A stretch of 64,000 nt of DNA, from contig PKDZ01000005.1 in NCBI GenBank assembly GCA_002862785.1, positions 37,875 through 101,874 on the forward strand. The letters run 5' to 3'. Shown in pieces: positions 8,416 through 16,213 of this stretch (position 1 is its first letter; each line of letters starts with the position of its first letter). The position numbers were made by a program, and so were the translations under genes. The notes under the pieces were generated by a model, which had not been told where the DNA came from, did no database searches, and saw nothing but the letters and a program-made list of their open reading frames with translations. Origin of the DNA: Flavobacteriales bacterium. Lineage in GTDB: Bacteria; Bacteroidota; Bacteroidia; Flavobacteriales_D; Sanyastnellaceae.

Positions 8416-8562
8416 TCAGTTCTCTTCGAGAATTTCAAGCTTGGGATATTTCTCTCGCCAGAAGTCCAGTTTACTTGGATCCCGCACCGTAATCACGGTT
8501 CGTCCATCGAGCCTCACTTTGATGTTGGGCTGTAGTTCCTTGACTTTTTTCTTTTTCGCCAT
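8416..8562 (-). CDS. 48-residue basic small protein
   Basis: A short frame with ATG at 8562 and TGA at 8416-8418. The product begins MAKKKKVKELQPNIKVRL, continues with a regular alternation suggesting two beta-strands (TVITVRD), a helix (KLDFWREKYP) and an acidic end (KLEILEEN). It has the terminal lysine cluster and compact composition of many nucleic-acid- or ribosome-associated small proteins, but I recognise no family. Its stop is 14 bases from the shared bidirectional terminator. The codon pattern and the terminator make a real gene likely. Confidence 0.65.
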   Translation of the reverse strand: MAKKKKVKELQPNIKVRLDGRTVITVRDPSKLDFWREKYPKLEILEEN

Positions 8563-8708
8563 ATCGCTTGCTTCACCTAGACAACAGTCCAGTAATGAAT
8601 TGGTTGCGCAATGAAAGCATTGCGTGCTCGCCGACCAAGGCGAGAGAAATCAATTGTGAAACTTTCAAACCCGGTTGTCCACAGGGTTTCCCGCCAAAAC
8701 CGGGACGT
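8563..8708 (-). other. 146-bp gap with three inverted repeats
   Basis: Lies between the MFS permease stop and the 48-aa gene. It contains hairpins CGCAATG-AAAG-CATTGCG (8607-8624), CTCGCC-GACCAA-GGCGAG (8627-8644) and the wider pair CCCGGTT/AACCGGG (8670-8676 and 8698-8704). The last could be part of a terminator for the permease; the first two could shape the leader of the small gene. No protein-coding frame was seen. Confidence 0.4.
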
Positions 8709-10031
8709 TCAGGCCATGTTTGTGCGTCCAGACCGGAATCCGAAGCCGGCGATGTAGGCATAGCACAAGGCGGGAAGGAGCAGCGCCAATCCGAAACCAG
8801 AGGAATCCACCAGAGCGCCGAAAGCTGGTGGAATGACCGCCCCGCCCACAATGGCCGTGCAGAGGATGCCGCTTCCTTGTGGCTTGGCGTCTCCCAACTG
8901 TTCGATACCCAGGGTGAAAATGGTGGGGAACATGATGGAGTTGCAGAGCCCCACCCCGAGGAGAAGCATCAACGCGGTCAAACCGGTCGTGGACGCGCTG
9001 CTGATCACCATGGCCACAGCGAGGGTGGCGAAAATTCCGAGCATGAGGCCGGGCCGGACTTTCTGCATCAGGGCCGCCCCGATGAACCGGCCGACCATGG
9101 CGCCGCCCCAATAAAAGGTCAGCAAGACACCCAGTTTTCCCTTGGGATCCATGTCGGCCACGGACTGGCCCTTGATGGCTGCGGCCAGCCCCGCCATCCG
9201 CTCGAGCAGTGGACTGGACTGCATCAGCTCATGGACGTTGAGGTTGAGGCCGTAATTGACCATGTAACTCCCGAGGGCCACCTCGGCCCCCACATAGACG
9301 AAAATTCCCAGCGCTCCAGCCCGCAAGCGACCATTGGAGAAGACGTCGGCTAGGGAGCGATCAGAATTTCCTTGGTCCTCCAGAATGCGGGGCAAGGCAA
9401 TTCTCCAGATGATGCCGGCGAGAAGCAGGAAGGCCAATGCCAGCAACACAAACGGCACCTGGACCGCACCGGCCTCGGCACTCCGATAGGCCTCCAGAGC
9501 GTCCGGGGCCATTGCGGCCTGTTCTGCCCCACTCTTTACTGAATCCGACAAGAGATAGGTCGCGCTGATGATCGGGGCGATGGTGGTGCCCAAAGAGTTG
9601 AAAGCCTGAGCGAGGTTGAGGCGGCTCGACGCCCCCTCTTCCGGTCCGAGTACGGAGATGTAAGGGTTCGCCGCCACCTGGAGGACCGTGATGCCCGATG
9701 CCACCACGAAGAGGGCGAGAAGGAACAGGGCAAAGACCCGCGTCGACGCAGCCGGATAGAAAATGAGGCAGCCGATGGCCGCCAGCGACAAGCCGATCAG
9801 GATGCCATTCTTGTATCCCAGGCGCTTGATGAGGCGCCCACCTGGAATGGAAATGATGCCGTAGGCGGTGAACCAAGCAAACTGAACCAGACCAGCCTGG
9901 AGGTAGGTCAGTTCGAATACGTCCTTGAGTCGGGGGATCAAGGCGTCCACCAAGACGGTGATGAATCCCCACATGAAAAAGAGGGACGTCACCGTGATGA
10001 ACGCCCCTCGGAATCGTTGTCCGTTGGTCAT
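8709..10031 (-). CDS. Sugar:proton MFS permease (FucP/glucose-galactose type)
   Basis: A 440 aa major facilitator with about twelve hydrophobic segments. The start FFMWGFITVLVDALIPRLKDVFELTYLQAGLVQFAWFTAYG region, the LQVAANPYISVLGP motif and LNLAQAFNSLGTTIAP are characteristic of the fucose/glucose/galactose FHS family of Bacteroidota. It should import a monosaccharide by proton symport; the particular sugar cannot be assigned. ATG 10031 is preferred over an in-frame TTG at 10040 because a TACTTTGG box ends five bases before it. No catabolic gene for a sugar is adjacent. Confidence 0.88.
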   Translation of the reverse strand: MTNGQRFRGAFITVTSLFFMWGFITVLVDALIPRLKDVFELTYLQAGLVQFAWFTAYGIISIPGGRLIKRLGYKNGILIGLSLAAIGCLIFYPAASTRVFALFLLALFVVASGITVLQVAANPYISVLGPEEGASSRLNLAQAFNSLGTTIAPIISATYLLSDSVKSGAEQAAMAPDALEAYRSAEAGAVQVPFVLLALAFLLLAGIIWRIALPRILEDQGNSDRSLADVFSNGRLRAGALGIFVYVGAEVALGSYMVNYGLNLNVHELMQSSPLLERMAGLAAAIKGQSVADMDPKGKLGVLLTFYWGGAMVGRFIGAALMQKVRPGLMLGIFATLAVAMVISSASTTGLTALMLLLGVGLCNSIMFPTIFTLGIEQLGDAKPQGSGILCTAIVGGAVIPPAFGALVDSSGFGLALLLPALCYAYIAGFGFRSGRTNMA

Positions 10032-10036
10032 GGTGC

Positions 10037-10044
10037 CCAAAGTA
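10037..10044 (-). promoter_or_regulatory. -7-like box TACTTTGG, 5 nt before start
   Basis: Minus-strand TACTTTGG followed by GCACC and the permease ATG at 10031; spacing is five bases. Confidence 0.4.
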
Positions 10045-10083
10045 CACCGCAGGAGGCGGACATGTCCCCTGCCCCGCGAGCGA

Positions 10084-13000
10084 TTAACGCATCAGTTCGA
10101 ACGTGCCGAGCATCTCCTCGGCGTCCGTCCGGGCCCCTTTCCAATTGAGGCGGTAGTTGTACATGCCCGCAGGCGCGTAGTGGTCTCCCCCGTTCACGTT
10201 GCCAATCCAGACTTCGTCGGGGTCCTCACTGTGGAAAACGAGCTCCCCCCAGCGATTGAAGATGTCCAACTCATACCGCGTCACATCGGAAATGACCACT
10301 TGGAAAGCGTCGTTGATCCCGTCGTTGTTGGGCGTGAAGGCATTGGGAATGTAGATGAGCACCGGGCCCTCCACCAAGGTATAAGCGCTGTCCGTGCAGC
10401 CGATGGCATTGGTCACGGTGAGCTGGGCGTAGTAGTCCCCGAGGCCATCGTATTCATGAATCGGATTGGCCTCCTCGCTGGTGGCCCCGTCGCCAAAGTT
10501 CCAGTCGAAGTCGCAGGTCGGACAGGCCGGCTCCGGCGTCGCGATGAACTCAATGCGCGTATCGCTGAGGTAGCTGGTGTAGAAGTCGCTGTAGACGTAT
10601 TGCACCTCGACATTGACAGTTTCGGTCAGCGTCTCTCCGCAGATGTCGGTCACCTCTACCGGGTAGCTGAAGGAATTGCTCGGGGAGACATATTGGTCCT
10701 CGCCAAAGGCGGGGATGCTCGGCCAGCTGAAGACGAATCCGCCCTCTCCGCCCGTGGCCACTGCACTCAGGGACAAGGACTCGCCCCGACAGATGACGGT
10801 GTCATTCGGGACCGCAAGGGTCATGGGCACATTGGGAATGACCAACGTGGCCGCCGTCTCGTCCTCACCTCCACACCCGTCCTGCACTTCGACGAAGATG
10901 GGCGTGGTCACAAAGCTCTGCACGGTAATCTGGGGATCGAATCCTCCGTAGGGAATGCCGCCCACGGACCACTCGTAGGTGTATTCGCCGGCTCCGGACT
11001 CAATGTCCACTGCGATGACCGTGTTGTCGATGCAGGAGGCATTGATCGTGTCCGGCAGGTCCACCAGGAGCGGCGGGTTGTCGATGACGATCGTGGTGCT
11101 GGCACTGCCGGAGGATTGGCAGTTGTCCGTGACCTCCACGGCGAACGTGGTCGGCAGACCATCCGAGTATTGGAGGGTCGCTGCGTCGCCCACCGGGTTG
11201 AAGTTCTGCGTCCACTCGTAGGTGTAGACCCCACTGCCGCCGTCGATGCCGGGCGACAGGGAGAAGGTCTCTGTACAGGGGCCGATGAGGGTGTCCGGCA
11301 AGGTCACCTCGAGCGGCGGGCTCACGACGATGACCTCCGTGGTGGCAGTCACGAATTGACCACAACCGTCGAACACCTCCAAGGTGATGGACATGTCCTG
11401 ATCCGTGGTCCAGTTGAGCGTCTCGGAGCCTCCAAGGAAGGAGAAGCCCTCCAGCCACCCCCAGTTGTAGAAGGGCTGGCCACCCGACCAATCCGGCGTG
11501 ATGCTGAACGGCACATTGCAGCTCACCTCGTACTCGTCCTCGAGCTCCACGATCAACTCCGGCACGTCGATGCTCACATTGATCATGGACGTTGCCGTCA
11601 GCCCACAGGCGTCCTCGACCGTGACGTGCACCTCGGTGGCGTTGTTCCACGTGCTCACGAAAAGGCTGTTGCCGAATCCAAAAGCCGGCAGGCCATCCTG
11701 GAACTCCCAGGAATACTCATACGGCGGATTGCCTCCATCCCCTTCGGCGAAGACTTCCGCAAATCCATTGCAATCGAGCACGAGGTCACCGCCGAGGATC
11801 TCCACGGTCAGCTCCGGGTACTCCTCGACCACGATGTTGAACAAACCATCATCACTGGGCATGCCGCAAGTGTCACTCACGACCACGATGCACTCGAACG
11901 CACCCGCTGCATCGGGGATGTAGTTGATTTGGTTGGTGTCCAGTCCCGGATTGCAGTCCCAGTCAAAAGTGTAGTTGCCATATCCTCCGCTGACCACCGG
12001 CTCCAGGGTCACGGAGTCTCCAACGCACAATTCGGTATCCCATCCGTCGACCACGAGCGGGTCTGGTTCATCGAGGATGTCAAATTCAAAGTAGCTCGTG
12101 AGGCCTCCCCCATTGCAAGCGGCGAGGTTGAGGATTTCCATGACCACCGTCTCGGTGCCCTCGACAATCCCGTCCTCGAAGGCATCGAGCGGAAACTCCT
12201 GCACGGTCACGAACGGCGGGAAGAAGACGGTGTCCGGCAACTCGGTGAAATCCACCCCGTTGGTGGCCGTGCTGGCCGAGTAATCGATGATGACCATCTC
12301 TTCGATGTCGATGATGGTCTCGATGGGACGCGTGAACGTCAGGACAGCCTCACCGCAATCCTCGAAGATGACCGGATTGTCGGTCACGAGGTCTGCGCCC
12401 ACATTGATGTTGAGGTCGACTTCCACCACGGAGTTGGACTCAAAGGAACCGGATTCCAGCACCACGATGGACTCGAGAGCCGTGTCCGAACCGTCGGCGA
12501 TGGCCAATCGGATATGGTAGGTCTCCCCGCATTCCACCTCGCTCTCGGCCGTAAGCTTGACGGTGTATCCGTTCTGGCAAAGGACCTCATTGGCCGGGTT
12601 GTCGACGTAGTAGGCCGAGTTGGTCACGTTGTTGACCGAGCTGATCGTGATGGCCAACTGCGGGTCGGAGCCTGGTACCTCGGCGAGGTTGATGGCATTG
12701 TCGGCGTAGGGACCGTTGATGCCCGGACCGCTCAGGAAGAAGCCGAAGATGTCGTTGTATTGGCTGTTGATCCACGCCAAGTATTCGTCGGATCCGAAGA
12801 CATAGTTGAATCGAATGGTGTCCCCGGTCGCCACGAAGTCGAACTCGATGGCGCAGACGTCATTGACGCTGTTTACGCTGAAATTCTGCCCGATCAGCGG
12901 CGGCACGCTATTGGCGATGGTCAACAGGTCGGGGTCGCCCGACACCTCCAAGTTGTCGTCGATGAAGTCGTCGACGCACCCATCGTCCACGTTCGCCGGA

Positions 13001-13272
13001 TTGTTGGCGACCTCCGTGCTCAGAATCAGGCCCGCTTCGATGGGGAATTCCGACGGATCAAAACCCGTGATGTGCCCTATTTGGGTGGGGCTGCCCGTGA
13101 AGACAACGTTGGTCGCCTCCACGCCTGTGCCGAGCAGAACATCATTGACGTATTCATCCGGAGTGAGGGTGCTGTTCACCTCCACTTGTGCGGAAGCCAA
13201 AAATCCGACTCCACAGAGCACGGCAACAACGATGGAACGGAAGAAAAGGTCTCGGTTCACGGTCAGGATCAT
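10084..13272 (-). CDS. Type IX secreted multidomain adhesin-like protein (choice-of-anchor L, Ig-like/PKD repeats, type B CTD)
   Basis: A 1062 aa secreted protein. A signal peptide (residues 1-28, ending ASAQ) is followed by a choice-of-anchor L domain: LTPDEYVNDVLLGTGVEATN, EAGLILSTEV, NYVFGSDEYLAWINSQYND and FGFFLSGPGINGPY. The middle is a series of Ig-like or SprB-like repeats of about 75-85 residues with GGSGxYTYEW-type elements. A PKD unit (FDWNFGDGATSEEANPIHEY) leads to the gliding-type C-terminal domain (IPNAFTPNNDGINDAF; FNRWGELVF), a type B signal for export by the type IX system. It is likely a cell-surface or released adhesive protein. A TAATTTGC box lies seven bases before ATG. 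Confidence 0.92.
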   Translation of the reverse strand: MILTVNRDLFFRSIVVAVLCGVGFLASAQVEVNSTLTPDEYVNDVLLGTGVEATNVVFTGSPTQIGHITGFDPSEFPIEAGLILSTEVANNPANVDDGCVDDFIDDNLEVSGDPDLLTIANSVPPLIGQNFSVNSVNDVCAIEFDFVATGDTIRFNYVFGSDEYLAWINSQYNDIFGFFLSGPGINGPYADNAINLAEVPGSDPQLAITISSVNNVTNSAYYVDNPANEVLCQNGYTVKLTAESEVECGETYHIRLAIADGSDTALESIVVLESGSFESNSVVEVDLNINVGADLVTDNPVIFEDCGEAVLTFTRPIETIIDIEEMVIIDYSASTATNGVDFTELPDTVFFPPFVTVQEFPLDAFEDGIVEGTETVVMEILNLAACNGGGLTSYFEFDILDEPDPLVVDGWDTELCVGDSVTLEPVVSGGYGNYTFDWDCNPGLDTNQINYIPDAAGAFECIVVVSDTCGMPSDDGLFNIVVEEYPELTVEILGGDLVLDCNGFAEVFAEGDGGNPPYEYSWEFQDGLPAFGFGNSLFVSTWNNATEVHVTVEDACGLTATSMINVSIDVPELIVELEDEYEVSCNVPFSITPDWSGGQPFYNWGWLEGFSFLGGSETLNWTTDQDMSITLEVFDGCGQFVTATTEVIVVSPPLEVTLPDTLIGPCTETFSLSPGIDGGSGVYTYEWTQNFNPVGDAATLQYSDGLPTTFAVEVTDNCQSSGSASTTIVIDNPPLLVDLPDTINASCIDNTVIAVDIESGAGEYTYEWSVGGIPYGGFDPQITVQSFVTTPIFVEVQDGCGGEDETAATLVIPNVPMTLAVPNDTVICRGESLSLSAVATGGEGGFVFSWPSIPAFGEDQYVSPSNSFSYPVEVTDICGETLTETVNVEVQYVYSDFYTSYLSDTRIEFIATPEPACPTCDFDWNFGDGATSEEANPIHEYDGLGDYYAQLTVTNAIGCTDSAYTLVEGPVLIYIPNAFTPNNDGINDAFQVVISDVTRYELDIFNRWGELVFHSEDPDEVWIGNVNGGDHYAPAGMYNYRLNWKGARTDAEEMLGTFELMR

Positions 13273-13279
13273 GGTCGGC

Positions 13280-13287
13280 GCAAATTA
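13280..13287 (-). promoter_or_regulatory. -7-like box TAATTTGC
   Basis: Minus-strand TAATTTGC, seven bases before the ATG at 13272 of the secreted adhesin. Confidence 0.4.
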
Positions 13288-13303
13288 CCGGAAATAGGAC
13301 GAC

Positions 13304-13336
13304 GAAAAAGGCGAAAGGTTGCGCCCCCTTCGCCTT
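13304..13336 (-). terminator. Rho-independent terminator after the ECF sigma gene
   Basis: On the minus strand AAGGCGAAGG pairs with CCTTTCGCCTT (13327-13336 and 13308-13318, one bulged base) followed by a T-run at 13309-13304. It lies 33 bases after the sigma-factor stop and isolates the adhesin gene. Confidence 0.75.
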
Positions 13337-13368
13337 GATTTCGTGGAAAAAACAGGAAGTGACCTGAA

Positions 13369-13878
13369 TCAGCGGACCTCAAACTCCGCCAATTCCTCTT
13401 TCAACCGCTTCCGTGCGTGAAAGATGCGGCTCTTGACCGTGCCCATTGGAATGTCCAGTTCCTCCGCAATCTCGTCATAGTGGAATCCATCGAGGAACAT
13501 GGTGAACGGCTTCCGGAAGTCGTACTTGAGCCGGTCAATCGCCGTCTGAATGTCATCGATGTTGATCAACGTGGTGACCGAGTCGTGATGATAGTCCTGA
13601 CTTGCATTCAGGAAATACTGATTCTCAGTCTGGTCGACAATGGTGTTCTGGAACCGCTTCTTTTTGTAGTTGTTGATGAAGATGTTCCGCATGATGGTGT
13701 AGAGCCATCCTTTGATGTTCGTTCCCTCCTTGAAATTGTTCTTGTAGCGAAGGGCCTTGACGAACGTCTCCTGCACCAAATCGTTGGCGTCGTCCCGATC
13801 GCGGGTGAAGCCCATGGCGAATCCGGACAGGAAATCCTGATGACTTGTCAGCAGGTTGTTGAATTCAATCGTCGACAT
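13369..13878 (-). CDS. ECF-type RNA polymerase sigma factor
   Basis: A 169 aa sigma-70 family factor of the extracytoplasmic-function class. Region 2 is visible as DRDDANDLVQETFVKALRY (2.2) and GWLYTIMRNIFINNYKKKRF (2.3-2.4); region 4 as FHYDEIAEELDIPMGTVKSRIFHARKRL, with the helix-turn-helix. No anti-sigma gene is adjacent. The start is ATG 13878; eleven extra in-frame codons upstream are not needed. The gene is preceded by the five-copy heptamer array and by the MerR/B12 regulator on the same strand, so it is probably controlled by that regulator. The protein is rich in N, K, F and Y, which makes the gene more AT-rich than its neighbours. Confidence 0.93.
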   Translation of the reverse strand: MSTIEFNNLLTSHQDFLSGFAMGFTRDRDDANDLVQETFVKALRYKNNFKEGTNIKGWLYTIMRNIFINNYKKKRFQNTIVDQTENQYFLNASQDYHHDSVTTLINIDDIQTAIDRLKYDFRKPFTMFLDGFHYDEIAEELDIPMGTVKSRIFHARKRLKEELAEFEVR

Positions 13879-13879
13879 C

Positions 13880-14001
13880 TTGTTCAGCGTTGTGGCGCAA
13901 AGATTGAACAAAACTTCGAGCCCACCAAGGGTTTGTTCAACTTTTTCGTGACAACAATGAACAAAATGACGGGTAGGCGCGAAAACACAGGGCTTTGTTC
14001 A
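13880..14001 (-). promoter_or_regulatory. Five-copy TTGTTCA/TGAACAA operator array upstream of ECF sigma gene
   Basis: The heptamer occurs at 13880-13886, 13905-13911, 13933-13939, 13958-13964 and 13995-14001, in strictly alternating orientation. Copies two and three extend to 9-bp arms TTGAACAAA (13904-13912) and TTTGTTCAA (13932-13940). On the minus strand a weak -7 box AATCTTTG (13898-13905) touches copy two, and a TTG 20 bases upstream of it gives plausible -33 spacing, so copies two and three flank the promoter core. The fifth copy lies in the loop of a short GGGCT/AGCCC hairpin (13990-14005) that may end the MerR transcript. Confidence 0.6.
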
Positions 14002-14026
14002 GCCCTTTCCGTCATTCGTAAAACAA

Positions 14027-14926
14027 TCAAAGGTTGAGCAATGCCCCCAGGAGGGACTGACCATCGCCGTAACAAGCGATGCGCTCGGAGGGGCTTTCGA
14101 CCCCGTTGAACACCCGGCCCGCATAGTGGAAATGGAGCGCGGTGGTGGAGGATTCCCTGAGGACCCGATTGAAATAGTCCTTCACCCCATTCTCTGCAGG
14201 ATACGTGGTACAGTACGCCACACAGTTGAGGTTGGGGAATTGAGCGTCCAGCTGGGTGAGGTCCTCGAGCGGGACAGATTGTCCAAGGAACAGGCTCTTG
14301 TAACCGGCACTCCGCAGCAGGTAATGCACCATCAGCAAGCTGATGTCGTGAATCTCCCGCTCGGGCAGGAACAAGGCGAACACCGTTCCCGTGTAAGACG
14401 GGTCGACGGAGGGCAATTCATCCACTGCACGGAAAAGCCGCTGGCGAATCAGGTTGCTCACGAAATGCTCGTGTGCCGGGCAAATGGCGTTGGCTAGCCA
14501 CAGCATGCCGATTTGTCCCATGAAAGGAAGGTAGAGGCGCAACAGCAGGTTACTAAACCCGGATTGCTCTTCGAAGGTCTTGGAGACGCTGCGGAACAAC
14601 TGCTCGTCAAAGTTGAGCATGCTGATCTTCAACATACCGAGCCAGTGGTCTTCGCGATCGGAGACGGTCTCCAAGGCCCGGAGTGCCTTTCCCATTTCGC
14701 TCTCGCCCATGGCGGCGATGCGCGAAATCTTGTGGCCGTTCTGGTTGAGCAGGCTGACATTGAGCAACAGCTTCAAATCCTCGCTCGTGTAGTACCGGAT
14801 GTTGGTCGATGTGCGCCTTGGATTCAGCAGGCCATAGCGCTGTTCCCACGCCCGGATGGTGTGGGCTTTGATCCCGGTGAAATGCTCGAGATCCTTGATG
14901 GAAAATTCCTGCACGAGTGCGTTCAC
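14027..14926 (-). CDS. MerR-family regulator with B12-binding (CarH/LitR-like) C-terminal domain
   Basis: A 299 aa regulator. The N-terminal MerR winged helix covers residues 8-75 (SIKDLEHFTGIKAHTIRAWEQRYG, then NIRYYTSEDL). The C-terminal part has the helical bundle and Rossmann-like cobalamin domain: W143 followed after nine residues by E153-H154, the W-x9-EH pattern of CarH, and EIHDIS with H193 at the position of the cobalt-binding DxHxxG histidine (the glycine is serine here). CarH relatives bind adenosylcobalamin and release DNA in light. GTG 14926 is the most likely start; a GTG at 14914 is possible. It sits upstream of the ECF sigma gene on the same strand. Confidence 0.82.
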   Translation of the reverse strand: MNALVQEFSIKDLEHFTGIKAHTIRAWEQRYGLLNPRRTSTNIRYYTSEDLKLLLNVSLLNQNGHKISRIAAMGESEMGKALRALETVSDREDHWLGMLKISMLNFDEQLFRSVSKTFEEQSGFSNLLLRLYLPFMGQIGMLWLANAICPAHEHFVSNLIRQRLFRAVDELPSVDPSYTGTVFALFLPEREIHDISLLMVHYLLRSAGYKSLFLGQSVPLEDLTQLDAQFPNLNCVAYCTTYPAENGVKDYFNRVLRESSTTALHFHYAGRVFNGVESPSERIACYGDGQSLLGALLNL

Positions 14927-14979
14927 ATTCGAATCAACACCCAGTCCTTCCGGATGTTTCCCAAAGATCGCTCCGGACG

Positions 14980-14987
14980 TAAATTCG
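14980..14987 (+). promoter_or_regulatory. -7-like box TAAATTCG
   Basis: TAAATTCG, 17 bases before the ATG at 15005, in the 78-base gap between the divergent MerR gene and the GlmU-like gene. Confidence 0.35.
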
Positions 14988-15004
14988 GCAGGCCCCCAGA
15001 GCCG

Positions 15005-16150
15005 ATGCCCATGCCCAAAATTCACCTGTTCGACGACAACGCCTGCCGTCGCCTCTACCCTTTTCACCTCGTGGGGGGTGTTGAACGAATCCGGCATGGT
15101 GCCTTCACACAACGCGAGCGGTGGGACCGGGTCGAACAGGAGTTGATGGACCGGGGGGCGACCGGTGAACTGCACGTGAACTCCCGTTGGATTCCGGACG
15201 CGGATACCGCCTCTGACCTGATGTCGGCTGGACCCCATCCAATGGAGCATGAGGGCACTCCATTGACGCTGGGATTCACTCCATCGGGTGAGGGATCCCC
15301 ATCCATTCCAGCACCCCGTGTCCCGAGGATGCTCGACCACGCCAACGACTTGTTCTCGGGCCTGGAGGAACAGATTGACCAGGACCTCAATGAGATGATG
15401 TCGAGCTGGCAGCTGAAGGCCATTCAGGTCGACACGCCAACGCAGGTCTACGGAACAGCGGATCGAGTTCTGGTCGCCGGGAATGCCGTGGTCCGAGCGG
15501 CCACCCTGGACACCTCGGGCGGGGCCATTGTCATCGGCCCCGGTGCAAGAATCGAACCCGGCAGTCACCTTGAAGGGCCGGTCGTCGTCCACGAAGGGGC
15601 CGTGGTCCGAACCGGAGCCCACATCCGGGGGGCCACCATCATCGGCCCGCACTGCAAGGTTGGCGGCGAGATTTCCAACGTGAACTTCCAAGGTTGGGCC
15701 AACAAGGCGCACGGCGGTTTCCTGGGCAACAGCGTTATCGGCCACTGGTGCAACCTCGGGGCCGGAACCATCTCAAGCAATCTCAAAAACACCTACGGCT
15801 CCGTGCGGCAATGGTCTCTTGCCACCGGACGGATGGAAGACTCTGGACTGCAGTTCTGTGGCGTCCTGATGGGGGACCACAGCAAATGCGGCATCGGCAC
15901 CACCCTGAACACGGGCACCATCCTCGGTCCGGCCTGCGTGGTTTTCGATGCGGGCTTTCCCCCGAAACACCTCGCTGCGTTCTCCTGGCATGATGCCCGG
16001 TCCGGGAAGACGGTCCTGCACGACCTCGACCGCATGCTGGCCACGGCCGAAACGGTGATGGCCCGTCGAAACGTGACCCTTTCGGCCGCGTCGCGAGACA
16101 ATCTGTCAGCCCTGTATGACCAAGCCGTGGGTCAGGGGGCCTCAAACTGA
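15005..16150 (+). CDS. GlmU-like putative sugar nucleotidyltransferase with left-handed beta-helix
   Basis: A 381 aa protein of the Bacteroidota GlmU-like family. The N-terminus HLFDDNACRRLYPFHLVGGVERIRHG matches the reduced nucleotidyltransferase-like domain (FDD...L.PL...R...RxG). The second half is a hexapeptide-repeat left-handed beta-helix (IGPGARIEPGSHLEGPVVVHEG and onward, to VNFQGWANKAHGGFLGNSVIG and NLGAGTISSNLKNTYG). The relatives are presumed to act in cell-wall sugar-nucleotide synthesis, but activity is not proven for this short N-domain. ATG 15005 and ATG 15011 are both possible starts. It ends 63 bases before lon. Confidence 0.8.
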   Translation: MPMPKIHLFDDNACRRLYPFHLVGGVERIRHGAFTQRERWDRVEQELMDRGATGELHVNSRWIPDADTASDLMSAGPHPMEHEGTPLTLGFTPSGEGSPSIPAPRVPRMLDHANDLFSGLEEQIDQDLNEMMSSWQLKAIQVDTPTQVYGTADRVLVAGNAVVRAATLDTSGGAIVIGPGARIEPGSHLEGPVVVHEGAVVRTGAHIRGATIIGPHCKVGGEISNVNFQGWANKAHGGFLGNSVIGHWCNLGAGTISSNLKNTYGSVRQWSLATGRMEDSGLQFCGVLMGDHSKCGIGTTLNTGTILGPACVVFDAGFPPKHLAAFSWHDARSGKTVLHDLDRMLATAETVMARRNVTLSAASRDNLSALYDQAVGQGASN

Positions 16151-16213
16151 CATTGTGTCCCCGCCGACCGTCCTGGAGGCGTTCCGGCCCGATTTGTGAC
16201 CTTCACCGACCCG

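Noticed and set aside
9925-13338. A 1137-codon open frame on the plus strand
   Set aside because: It lies antisense to the type IX adhesin, whose domains are clear on the minus strand. The mirrored frame has His/Asp/Arg-rich, motif-free sequence typical of the complement of GC-rich coding DNA.
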